NCBI GenBank assembly: GCA_964030785.1
Contig: OZ034967.1
Span: 65,234,742 to 65,298,741, forward strand
Length of the DNA: 64,000 nt
DNA from: Siderastrea siderea
Lineage: Eukaryota; Cnidaria; Anthozoa; Scleractinia; Rhizangiidae
Reading direction: 5' to 3'
Each line of letters begins with the position of its first letter. The first letter of the stretch is position 1. Made by a program: the position numbers and the translations under genes. The notes under the pieces are model-generated. The model was not told the origin of the DNA and did not search any database. It saw only the letters and a list, made by a program, of their open reading frames with translations. Positions 40,601-51,530 of this stretch are shown here, piece by piece.

Positions 40601-42066
40601 AAAATAGAAATTATTAAAACAGCTAAAATTAACAAAAAATTAATCATGCTAGACATGTAGAATATGATATAATTAAACAATTTGCTGCTTTTTGTTGGCG
40701 TTTTATAATTTTATTTGCATAAAGAAAAACATGCAATTTTATTAAAAATGGCTTGAATTCAAAATACTTATGTCGTCATATTTATTAACCATAGCAACCG
40801 ATTCTTCCCAAACTTTTCCAAAACGTGGTTAACGGATAAGTGTACAGCTACTCTGACAAAAAATCATCTCGAAAAAATTGAAGGAAAAACTTGTGGGGGC
40901 AGGGGAGCTGGGTTAATGTTATTAACAATTATTTACCGTAGTGGAGGTGAATAGTGGTGAATATTTGCCGAGCTGCGAAGCAATGAGGTAAATATCTACC
41001 ACTCTTCACCGGCACTGAGGTGAATAAGTGTCTTAGTATATACCACATCAGCCGACAGCCAGCATCAAAGAATCTGCCGTGAGGCCGGGAGGTGAAAACC
41101 AGATACTTTCCCGCGATTTTGAGTAGCCAATCAGAGCATGTGAAAAACACTTTTCACAGGTTTGGTTTACGCTAACACGTTTTATTATAGCACTATGCAG
41201 GGCGTAAGTATGAATGGACGAAGTAAATTACCCAGATTGCCAAGAGCCTTCCAGGAGAGTATAAAAAACTGATCCAAGGTTATTAATGATAATGATATCA
41301 AGGTTATTATTTTTTTGCATCTACTGACTGAGAAAATTAGCCCCTAACAAACTTAACCACATTTGTGGTATCTTTCAGGAATTGGTTGTCTTTTATTTTC
41401 TCTTCCTCACCTGTTAATCGGCCGCTATCACCCTGACCTCAACCGAGGAACGTCAAGGAAACAAAGCTTGCCTCTGTGTTTCACAAACAGTTCCTTGGAC
41501 GATGACAGCTCGCTTTGCTTTTCGGGATACGGAGGAAACTGGTACAATCTATTAATCTTTGCTATCGTGCAAATGATAATGGGAGCTGGAACAACCCCCA
41601 CTGTACTCACTGGCACCCGCGTTTATCGACGAGAATGTCGACCCAAAGTCGTGTCCAATCTGCCTCGGTGTCTTTTTCGCGTCAGCTATTGTTGGTCCTG
41701 GTGTCGGGTTTATCGTTGGTGGCGTAACTCTATCAAAGTGGGTTGATTTGAAAACGGTATGTTCCTAATCAAAATTTAGTGTCCAAGTAACTTATATTTG
41801 AACTGAATTATATTTCGAGGCCTGTTAGTGAAATAATGAACGACCTAAACGTTTCAACTGCGTGTAACTTTCAATCTCTGTTTTTTTAAACAAGTTGCTC
41901 GGGAGTTTACGAAACCAAGTCATCAACGACCCTCAGCTTAAAAAGTTAACTAATATCGTTTAAAACGAATTTTTGAACTCGTGCAATTGGCCGAGTGTGG
42001 CTGAACTATCCAGGGACTGAATTTGTAGGGACGGCTTTTAAGGCCAGACAGGTAAAGGCATATTAA

Positions 42067-42454
42067 GACGATTTCCGCTCAACGTTCGAGCAGTAAGTGC
42101 AAAAATTAAGTTACCAAAAAAATACTTGCAGCACTGTCACATTTTGAGAACAGATAAGAAGAACTTATCGCTACTTTTGCTCCCAAGCTGACCCCGCGAG
42201 AGGGAATTGGATTTGAAGTTATCCATATTTCAATTAAAAAGACACTTCATGTCAGTTCAAAACAAAATGGCGCCCGTTTACGAGATTTGAAATTGATTTT
42301 CTTGAGAATGCTTGAGAATTTCATCGCGGGGTCACTTGGGCAAGTGAACTAGAGTGAGATGTTTCAAATAGCATTTAAAATGTTACCGTGTTGTGAGTAG
42401 TTTTTTAGTAAATATTTTTTGCACTTATTGCTCGAACGTTGAGCGGAATCCGTC
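42067..42454. mobile_element. 388 bp MITE at TTAA in intron 3, copy B only
   Basis: The 39-bp inverted ends (GACGATTTCCGCTCAACGTT... and its complement) differ at three positions. TTAA is present at 42063-42066 and 42455-42458. The uninterrupted site, ATATTAACCGTCTCG, is at 27767-27781 in unit A (TTAA 27769-27772). Confidence 0.9.
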
Positions 42455-44204
42455 TTAATCGTCTCCTGTCGATTCGTATTTATGTATCTACGTACTTATC
42501 ACTTTTTTTATTTTTATCTTTTTAATTGTTCCTTAGTTAAGTATAATAATGTATTTGTGAGTTTAGAAACCGTTTTTTTAAACGATCTATTCCTATTCTT
42601 ATTCATTCCCCCTAATATTAATATAGTAAAATATTGTAATTTTTAAATGTATGTTGTAAATTTTAATTTACTTTAAGTAGTAGAGTGTCCCCAATTAGCT
42701 GTCACAAGCTAAATACCCACCTTGGCACTTTAATAAAGTTATTTATTCTTACTCGACTTAGCCTTGATATTGGTCATTTTACCTTGTTGTTTTAACGGTA
42801 AAAAATGTATTAAAATGCAGGAACCAAACACAGTACCATTGTTTTTCCACTGAGTCGTTCTGTGTAACGGACGTTCTCCATCGTTGTCTAGTAAATTCCC
42901 GAATTCAATGTCACAACTTTACCTAGGCAGTAAAATACACCCCGTGACCCACTGCTCAGATAGAGAGCATACGCATCGATAACGTTAGAATTTAACAGAA
43001 CAAATCCGTTGCCAAAATTGTGTTCCCCCTTTAACTGGCTCATCGGCTGTAGATTTTAGGACCCGCCCAACGAAAAAACTCGAACATCGAGCAATCTACA
43101 CTTACAATTGTTTTTAAGACCTATAGAGGTTTTGTGCGACTAGGTTGAAAAAAGGCTTATTAAAAACAACCTTTTTGACAGCCAAAAGGCATGCATCTCG
43201 ATCAACGAGATCCTCGATGGATAGGAGCCTGGTGGCTAGGGTACCTGTTCAGTGCAGTTCTTTTGATCCTTTCCTGTGTGATCCTGTTGGGATTTCCCAG
43301 AGAGCTCCATGGTGCCCGCTAGAAGAGAGAACAGTTCATTAAAGAAGGCAACCTTCCGTCAAAGGCCAAAAAAATTAAGGAGACCTTCAAAGATATTATC
43401 CCTGCTTCTTGGCAACTGTTGACGAAACCTGTGTTCGTTTTCAATGCTCTGGCCCTGACAGCAAGCGCCTTCTTTGGAGCAGCCTTGGGGCCGTTCATCT
43501 CAAAAATCTTTTATTTAAAGTTTGCTCTAAATCCTGCGAAGGCAGGGATGATGATAGGAATCGCGATACTTTCTGGTTCCATAGGTAAAGAATACACTTA
43601 ATTCTTTGCTGTCCTAACCTGTATTTCATGTCACATAATATAGCAGGGTTGTCGCAATCTAAAACCAATGTCCGATTACACTGGCTAATCACAACAGACG
43701 CCAGCAACACAATGATCTGACCAGAACTTACAGACAAACTAAGGAAACCATGAACGGTGGAAATACTTATTGTTTTTTGACCAATCACAAGCACGATCAT
43801 GAAACTGCACAAGTGAATGGTTTCCTAGAGCATTTATTAAGTTGAGTGTCCACAGTAATTTGCATTTGCTTTGGTTTTGCTGAACTTAGCTCTGTGATTT
43901 AGTATTAAAAATACTCGCGCCACTGTCAAACTCTTCCAATTTGACAAAATTGTGCTTCACCAGCACACGCCATAGATACCGTAATACAACGGCTCAGCGT
44001 TAAGCCACGGAGTATGAAAAACGGAAAAACATCGGATCCTTTGAGCTTTAAGAGGAGTATTCGGGTAATCTTCGGAAGTAGGACGACCTTATCGGCGGTT
44101 TATGGGTGGCTTCGCAATCTTGGGAAGTCCTTGGTTATATTCAATTTCTATAGTTTTACATGAAAACTGGCTTTTCTAACCAATCAGAATTGAATAGGTT
44201 TTTT

Positions 44205-44395
44205 AAAACTGTGTCGGAGGAGTGGGCGGGTCAGTCTTTCGAGACTTTGATCAGAGGGTCGGTGGTTGGAGGCTTTTCTCGGCATTGTGTCGTGTTTTTC
44301 TCCTTAGACAAGCAACTTTACTCCCCATTGTCTCGCTTTACTAAGGTGTTATAAATGGGTACCGACGAAAAACGTCTAGGCCTGATCGTTCAAAG
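44205..44395 (+). repeat. tRNA-derived SINE relic in intron 4, copy B
   Basis: Counterpart of 30025-30205: GGTCAGTCTTTCGAGAC, ACTTTACTCCCCATTGTCTC and AAATGGGTACCGACGAAAAA. Confidence 0.55.
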
Positions 44396-45782
44396 CAAGG
44401 TCAAGCTAAGCCAGGACTAGCGTCAATTTTTAATTCACTTTTAATCCATAACGACGTGGATTTCAGTATTTTAATTTCCTTTAACAATTTGACTTTGGCT
44501 GCTTTGAAATTGTCACGTACAATTAGCAGCGGTAACACTTTTAAACAGGAGGATCAGAAACCTTGGACAACATTTAATTAACCCAGGGTTTAAGCGCTAA
44601 TCGGCTTTCGAATAAAAGGGCCCAGGGGATCACCGTGCGATGGAGAGATCAGATGAGATGAGATGAGATGGGGAGAAGTGGGTTAGTAATATTAAGTAAG
44701 AGTGTTTTAATCACGATTTCTAGGTGGTGTACTTCTGGGAGGTTATCTTGTCCGTCTTGTCCATCTCTTCTGATGGCCGCCAAGTACTGTCTTATTATTA
44801 TGGTACTGGCAAGTTTGGGAGGCCTACAGTTTATTTTGCCCGGATGCAATGAAGTGCAGCTTGCAGGAATCGTCCAACTATACTGGGGAAGGTAAGTTAC
44901 TGAAGGGAAGTGAAATAGTGTATTTTTGGCTTGATTTCATCATTTCATCATTTCTCCTTTTTATTTTATTCTCTGTTTTGATAAGGAATTATTGGATATG
45001 TTTTGTGGGTAAACTAGACTGGCCGAAGTGTTAAGATTACGTGATTATTGGAAATTACAGTGAATATAAGTTGTTCAGTTTTTGTAATTCCTCGTTGAAA
45101 AGAAAGTGCCTTTCGTATGGTCGCAGTTGCTAGTGACAGCACAATAAATGGAATACCATTCTGATTGTTCCAAACGGTAAATAAAAAAGTCACGAATGTT
45201 AGCCATCCTTTTGCGTGCTGTAAGTATTCATTATTTCACTTATTCCTGTTCCGAAGTCACAGGCGGACAAGTACTAAGCAACCAGAAAACTTGAGGAAAG
45301 GCAACGAGCATTCTATATCCCAATTTATACGTCGAATCATCGCAAGACCCACAAAAAGAAGTTACACATTTGAATTTGAAAGACGAAATACTTGTATGTT
45401 TATTAATGTGCTGATTTTCTCTAGATTTTGCAACTTTGGTTCGCACTTGAATTTAAACTTGGCATTGCTTGACTTAAGGGGGTAGAATAAAAGTATGTTG
45501 TAGCATCCATTAAGTGCATTCACTGCCAAAGGAAAGTTACGTATTCAGAAGCGTTTAATTTGGCGTTGTCTCTTTATTTTCTTTAGCCAAAAACGATGGA
45601 GGATTCGGTCGTCTCAACGTGTAATAGGCACTGCAGCTGCCCATTAGCCCAGATCAGACCTGTTTGTGGCGTAGACAAGTTAACATATTTCTCGCCTTGT
45701 TATGCTGGATGCACTTTATCGGCTAAAAAGGGGGTAAGTGAGTGTCAGCTTTTTAAATTTTAGTACTACAAGCATTGTCTTC

Positions 45783-45786
45783 GCTG

Positions 45787-45867
<81 letters not shown>

Positions 45868-45902
45868 CAACCACCACCACTACCACCATCATCATCCCAA
45901 AT
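45783..45902. repeat. CAT trinucleotide microsatellite, intron 6, copy B
   Basis: About 28 CAT units followed by a CCACCA stretch. It occupies the same intron position as the repeat in copy A, so it was present before the duplication or is kept by a shared seed sequence. Confidence 0.95.
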
Positions 45903-46677
45903 ATGGATTGAAGCTCACGTTAAATCCAAAACATCTTTTTGCAGGTTTATTCAAATTGTAGCTGTGTGACGCCACCACTTCTCTGGACCTGAGGCCGTAA
46001 GCGGAGAATGCGGCCGGGGCAACGGCTGTTATAATTCATTTATCTTCCTGGCTATTGTTGTCGTATTCGTATTTACGAGTTTCCTGATTGCTGTCCCGAA
46101 CAAAACAGTAGTATTGAGGTGAAAAACCGTTCATTGTTCATAGGTCATTATTAAAAAAATTCTTTCAGGTCCTTTGTTATAAATTACATTCGTCATAACT
46201 GTGCTGAGCATTTCAGTCTTCATGCCATTGACTCTCATTTCGTTATTTTTATCTCCAGGTCAGTTCCAGATAACCTTCGCACCTACGCCCTCGGATTCCA
46301 GTTTATATTTCAGCGGAGTTTGGGTTTCCTGCCGGGCCCTATCGTGATGGGTTGGGTCGTGGACACTTTTTGCCTGGTCTGGGGCCAAAGCTGTAGTACT
46401 CGAGGCAGCTGCCAGTTCTATGACGTGGAACGATTGTCCTATCACCTTGTATTTCTCGCTATGGCTGTTCAAGGTCTGGCCAAACTTGTAGGACTCCAAA
46501 CTTAATTCAGAGTGCCGGGTTTCCGGAAGTAGCCACTCCCTCAAGTTATGTCCTTTAACAAATAATAGATGATAGTCATTGCATGTCTTTTGCAACCTTT
46601 TGTTGGCAAGCGCAACTTTTGTTTGAAAACGTCGCAGCAAGACTTAAAAACACGTTTGGAAACTGCTAGAAATTTTA

Positions 46678-46960
46678 TCCCCCCCCCCCGACCCCCAAAT
46701 TTTACCTTCCCTCCTCCTCCTCTGCCTCCTCCTCCACAATTTTATTTCCCTCCCCCTTACAATTCCATTGCTTTTCCCACCACGAGACCACCGCCACAAC
46801 AATTCTAGTGTTTTTACTATCACCGCCGACACCACCACAACCTACAAATGCGTTGGTGGTGGAACAATAGAATTGTGGTAATTTTGATGGTAGTTGTGAA
46901 AACAGTAGAATTGTGGTGGAAGAGGAGTTGGTCACGTGGCTGTGGTGGTGGTGGCTGTGG
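46678..46960. repeat. Pyrimidine-rich then GTGGTGGT-rich low-complexity tract, intron 8, copy B
   Basis: A C run, then CCTCCTCCTCC-type sequence, then complementary GGTGGTGG and TTGTGGT blocks that could form a hairpin. It has no counterpart in copy A. Open frames here are Pro-rich artefacts. Confidence 0.6.
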
Positions 46961-48460
46961 TCAAAACTATGTAATTGTGCTGAATACAGGGATTAGGTTT
47001 TAAAGAAACTGTGGTGCCGCGTCAGTGGGGAAGTGAAGCACGACAATTTGGCAGATTAGCTCGGACCAAGGGCTAATGCTCTTTTTTGGAGGCCAATGTA
47101 ACTTATCAACTCAGTTGATAAATTCAAAAGTACTTTGCGATTGGCTTTTATTTACTTTATCCCTGTTTCTTTAGTCTTCGTTTGACTGGAGCAAAATCCT
47201 TTTTGTTTTCTCTCTTCAGGGCTTTCTGCCATTTTCTATTTGCTCTCGTATTGGTTCTGCAAGCGAAACACCACTGAAGAAACCAAGAGCATCGAAGTGG
47301 AAGAACTAATTTGTAAAGAGACAGTTTTGTGAACGAACGAAAGATAACATGCAGAAGGACAAGCGTAGAACGCATTCTTTGTGTACTATTTCAGAATAAA
47401 AACACTATATAAACAAGGTAATCGATTTTACTTGGAACGTCTTCGAATGAAGAGAGTGATTACCTGTTTGCGGTAGTGGAATGAACGAAGTAGTGTTTAA
47501 ACTGGGAATAGAGAGAATTGCGTTCTTTGGGAATTGGTATTCAGTTTATTCTTTAACCGAACCCTAAATAAAAATAGTATAAATAATCTCAAGTTAAGAA
47601 TGCACTTTCATATTTTCACAAACAGTACAGTTGAACCCCACTTTACGGTCACTGGCAAATTCTGTGGGCTTGTACATGTACATGAGCACCGTCAATAAAG
47701 TCAACAAATGACGAAATAATCTCCATAATTCACCATGAGGAGCGGGAACTGAAGCCCAAAATCAAATAAAGATACATTGCATAACAAACAATATCACATT
47801 TTAGAATTTATCCACAGTTAGAGTCAACTTGTCAACTTGAGTTATTCCACAAGTGCACGTTGGATATGAGGCCTCACCCACCGCTTAAATTTCGCACGCG
47901 CTCATTGGACGAAACCTATCACGTGATACAAAATCGGACGGCGGGTACCAGGCGATACCCGTCGTCCGATTTGATAGCCGGCCGTCCGATTTTAATGACG
48001 AGAGAAAAACAAAAAGGAAAGTCACTTTTTATGGTTTTTTCTTTACAGATCTAATCACAGTGTAATAAAGTTGAGCAAACTAAACCAGCTTGGATTTGTT
48101 GTGCTGTGGCCTTACTGAATATTTTCTCTTTACCACAATAAAGCGTGCGCTTGTAGAAATTACTAAATATTTGACGCACTTCATTGGTAATAATCACCTC
48201 ATATCCAACAACCGCGAATGGAGAAGTTGTTTCAGGAATTATCAACTTTGATATTCGTTGCTGATTTTTTTGCCATATTTTTAGGTTTAGCTTCGCGGCG
48301 ACAGCTTTTGAAGCGGTACTTTGTTGGCATCCAGTTTCCTTATATGGCAAAAAATGGTTGTTAGTTGATAATCCGAAAGAAGAAAGCTATAAATTCAATA
48401 ATTAACCGAGATTGAAAATTTAGCAAAGCAGAAGCAACAATATCATAAACGAACTGTCAC

Positions 48461-50667
48461 GTGAATGGTACAGGATCAGAAGTTAAAACAACATTATGTT
48501 GCTCAAGCTCTCAGTGACTCAGAGAGTTAAATGCTTCCAGAATAAGTTCTTAGTATTCCCGACTTGGTTGCCTTCTTGTAACAGTCTAGATGATTTGTTG
48601 GCTTCGTAGACATGTAGATATGGATCAAATGACCTTTGTAAACTAAGCAAGGGCCACTTGTACAAACAGGAGCAATTTAAAGCTGGATCTTCGTCTAGAT
48701 TGAATAAACAACTTGAACCAAAAAGAGCGAGAATAACTAAATAGTTAAGGTTATAACATGTCCTTAAAATTTTTATCATTTGTCATCTTAATGGCATGCA
48801 ATGACTGCTCGACTAATGGATTTTTATTTTTAAGTACTTTTGGTGATGTTGTAAAGAAAAAGAAATCAGTTTTATGAAGCACCTGGCTATAAAGCACTTT
48901 TTGAGGACACTTATTTATCCGCTAATGGTAATTATTGGCGCAAACGTAGCGGTATGCGTCACAAAATTATAAGATTAGAACTTAGCTTTCCAAATCAATA
49001 AATCATTTTTGTTCGTCGGATAGTTGGTTTTGCCGGTTCGACAGTATTGCAAGGTCTCGTTCAAGCCTGATTAGTTTATGATTCGCATCACTGATGTATC
49101 AAACCAAGTTTAGCAAACCGTTTGCCCCCTCGCAGACATCTATTTCTAATGAAAACTGGATGGGCCATTTCCGAGTTGTCTTTTGTCTCTTTTTCAAAGC
49201 AAGACCAAGGGCACGACCTTTCAAAAATGATTTCTATTTGCAAGTGAATGAAAAGTATTTTCGCATGAAATGCTGTGCACCAAGACTCACTTTGAAAAAG
49301 AGGTGCAAGACAACTCAGAAATGGTTGTCCTAGTACATTCAGTGACACACAACATCCAATGTTTTATCTAGTGTCAGTTTTGTCACTCAACACCGTCACA
49401 ATAGAATGGCCTGTTTTTCCATAGCAGGCCTTAGGAAATTGGTTGTATGCCACTTATAAAGGGTTTAACTAGTCCTTATGTGTGCATGAGATCCCAGATA
49501 CATTACAACTTTTCAAATTCTTACCTCAATGCTATTTAGACAGCCCGTGTACATGAGAAGTCTCGCTCTTTGATTGGTTCCCTAATAATAAGGTTCAAGC
49601 ATGGTTGGCTGTGACCTCAACTGTGTAACTACTTAGAGAGTAAGTCAGTTTTACATGGCTAGTAGTGACTTTATGAAACCAAGAGATCAGAACAACAACA
49701 AGCCATGTAGAATATAATACTGTTTATTTTATTGTAAACCCAACCTCAAGTATTGAGTAAAATCGTAAAAGACTGCATAAAGAATTGAATATTGTGTTTC
49801 ATTGGATGTACTGGGGTTGGATCTAAAAATTGGGGAAAATCTGTTGTCTGCAGAAACCTAGAGCGAAAGCTATTTTAAGTGATAAATGGAAATCTTTAAA
49901 ACAAAACACTCAGTCTTTCCTTTCCCTACGAACGCATTCCACAGCTCAACTCAGAAGCAAAAATGGATGCTCTGTTAGTTTTTATTTACTTAGAAGCATT
50001 TGCAAATTTTCGTAAGGGGTTTGAAGAGGCCAATCAGTAAGAGGGTTACTAGATGTGTGTGTGTTTGTGTGCGAGTGTGTGTGGATGGGGAAGGGATGCT
50101 GAGAGTGGCTGAGTGGGTGGGAGCGTTCATAAGTCTGTTGCTTTATCATTTGAAACATGTAAAGCAGTAGGCAACCCCCTCAGCTTTGTTACCACGGTGT
50201 TCGCTTTTATTTGTCCTAAACTAAGATAGTTGGTACCTTTCTACTTCGAGAAGGCGATTTCCAGCTTTTTTTATGCGTAATGAAAAGAGTCAAAAGAAGA
50301 CCTAACGTTCAGGCCGCCATCTTTGTTTATTTTACTGGCGCGCACGTTGCAGGAATCTGGGTACTAGGAAAATGATTAACCAATCAGACAATTAAAGTCT
50401 CCTTTGTTCCTGCAAGGGGTACAGGGGTACAGGGGTACAGGGGTACACCGTTCAAATCAGCAATCTAAAGCGAAAGTCTGCTGCAAAACATTTTCATCGT
50501 TCAATGAAAGTTTTTGAAGTTGACTTGAAATGAAAATTGAAAGAGCAGTTGACGAAGGATCCACATGAAATTATACCACGTGCGCAGGACTGTGGTGAAA
50601 ACTGGATGTTTTCTTTTACAATGACGTTCTCTTGAATATTTGTGGAGGTGCTCGGTTGAATAGCAGA
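48461..50667. other. Intergenic, no gene seen
   Basis: No supportable exon. It contains a GT-rich stretch at 50052-50085 and a short tandem repeat (next entry). Frames at 49088-49348 on both strands overlap each other and show no family resemblance. Confidence 0.35.
50415..50446. repeat. 8 bp tandem repeat
   Basis: Four units of ACAGGGGT (first one AAGGGGT). Confidence 0.85.
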
Positions 50668-51530
50668 TTATGCTGCTGCCGTATTCATTTTTGCCAATGC
50701 CGGGTGAAGAGCGACTTGGCGGTCGGGTCTGCTTTGATTGATGAAATCTGTGCTTGCCAAGGACATGTCCTGAAACTGCTCGAACGTCGCACGATCGTTG
50801 TAAGACTCTAAGCGTGCATCGCTTTTATGGCCCGTGACAGCTCTGATATGGTGATTTTTCATGTTCCTCGACGACAAACTATTGACGGTGGTCGACCTAA
50901 CACAGTGATTGGTGAACGGAGGGTTGGTACCAGCTCTTAGGGACATATTCTTCATCATGCTGCTGATAGTGTTGTGGCCTAGTGGTACCGTAGAATACCA
51001 GATGACCTCAGACGACAGATTAAACTTGGTACCGCTTAAGGGCTTCTGAAACAGAGCTTCACATTTCGGATTCAAATGTGACAGGTATGCCTTCACTACA
51101 GCTACTGGACATTGAGCCCTTTCCTCTCAAACATCTTCCTCTCAGATGGGTCGTCTGTGCCATCTAAACCACCTTGGTGCAAATACTCCTCCTGGCGCTT
51201 TTCTGTTAAGCTCATAATATTCCAGGCCGGAATTCGGGGTTTTGGAAAGCTTCAGGCTTGATTTTGTCAGTTGACGCTGGTTTTCTCGCCCTCTTCGACC
51301 AAAGTAGAGTGTTATGAACAACCACGCTGTTTGTTGGAGCTTTTTTGGGTCGAGGCTGCTTGCATCTACCAGTTCGCCAGCTTCATAAATCTTTGCTACA
51401 GCTTCCACTGTTAATGCGGGCTTATGTATCGTGGAACATGTTTGACCTGACTTACTCAGAGACTTTTTAGTAAGTAATTGAGCGCTTTGTTTTTTTTTCT
51501 GTGAACTCGCTGTCGCCAATTATCGAGCAT
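50668..51530 (-). pseudogene. Crypton/DUF3504-like tyrosine recombinase relic
   Basis: Read on the minus strand: a 5' part with LDPKKLQQTAWLFITLYFGR followed by RGREN (first catalytic-Arg region), LEYYELNRKAPGG; then a middle that reads HQGGLDGTDDPSERKMFER only in another frame; then VKAYLSHLNPKCEALFQKP, NHCVRSTTVNSLS (second Arg), TGHKSDARLESY (GH and the terminal Tyr). This is the tyrosine recombinase-like domain found in Crypton elements and in host genes derived from them (DUF3504; ZMYM, QRICH1 and KCTD1 relatives). At least two frameshifts (near 51180 and 51118) break it, and an A-run near 51490 probably holds a third. No intron borders fit. I see it as a dead element or dead host copy; one frame at 50668-51096 ends ALAKMNTAAA then TAA. 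Confidence 0.75.

Larger units (their letters stand above)
38178..47332 (+). pseudogene. OATP/SLCO copy B, disabled by several lesions
   Basis: Nine exons match copy A: 38178-38391, 39301-39492, 41379-41756, 43182-43584, 44724-44891, 45587-45733, 45945-46118, 46259-46473 and 47220-47332, all with GT-AG borders. Against copy A I see: an 84-bp insertion in exon 1 (38217-38300, between AGATAT repeats) bringing in TAA; one extra base in a C run in exon 3 (about 41595-41600); TAG at 43320-43322 in exon 4; a 10-base loss in exon 5 (about 44755-44765) leading to TGA; a net +2 at the start of exon 6; and a 5-base loss in exon 7 (about 45998). Exons 2, 8 and 9 are intact, including VPDNLRTYALGFQF and the ICKETVL tail. 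The single-base change could be an assembly error; the combination cannot easily be. It is a duplicated, not processed, pseudogene. Confidence 0.92.
36450..48460 (+). repeat. Tandem duplication unit B
   Basis: About 12 kb collinear with 20950-34860, in the same orientation. It contains a full set of nine OATP exons. Edges were read by eye; the right edge is near a shared CAATAA / AAACGG.. block at about 48440. Confidence 0.9.

Noticed and set aside
45775..45969. Poly-Ser frame
   Set aside because: Translation of the CAT array in intron 6 of the pseudogene; overlaps exon 7 only at its end.
46644..46935. Pro-rich and basic frames in intron 8 of copy B
   Set aside because: Low-complexity CCTCC/GTGGT sequence, no coding signature.
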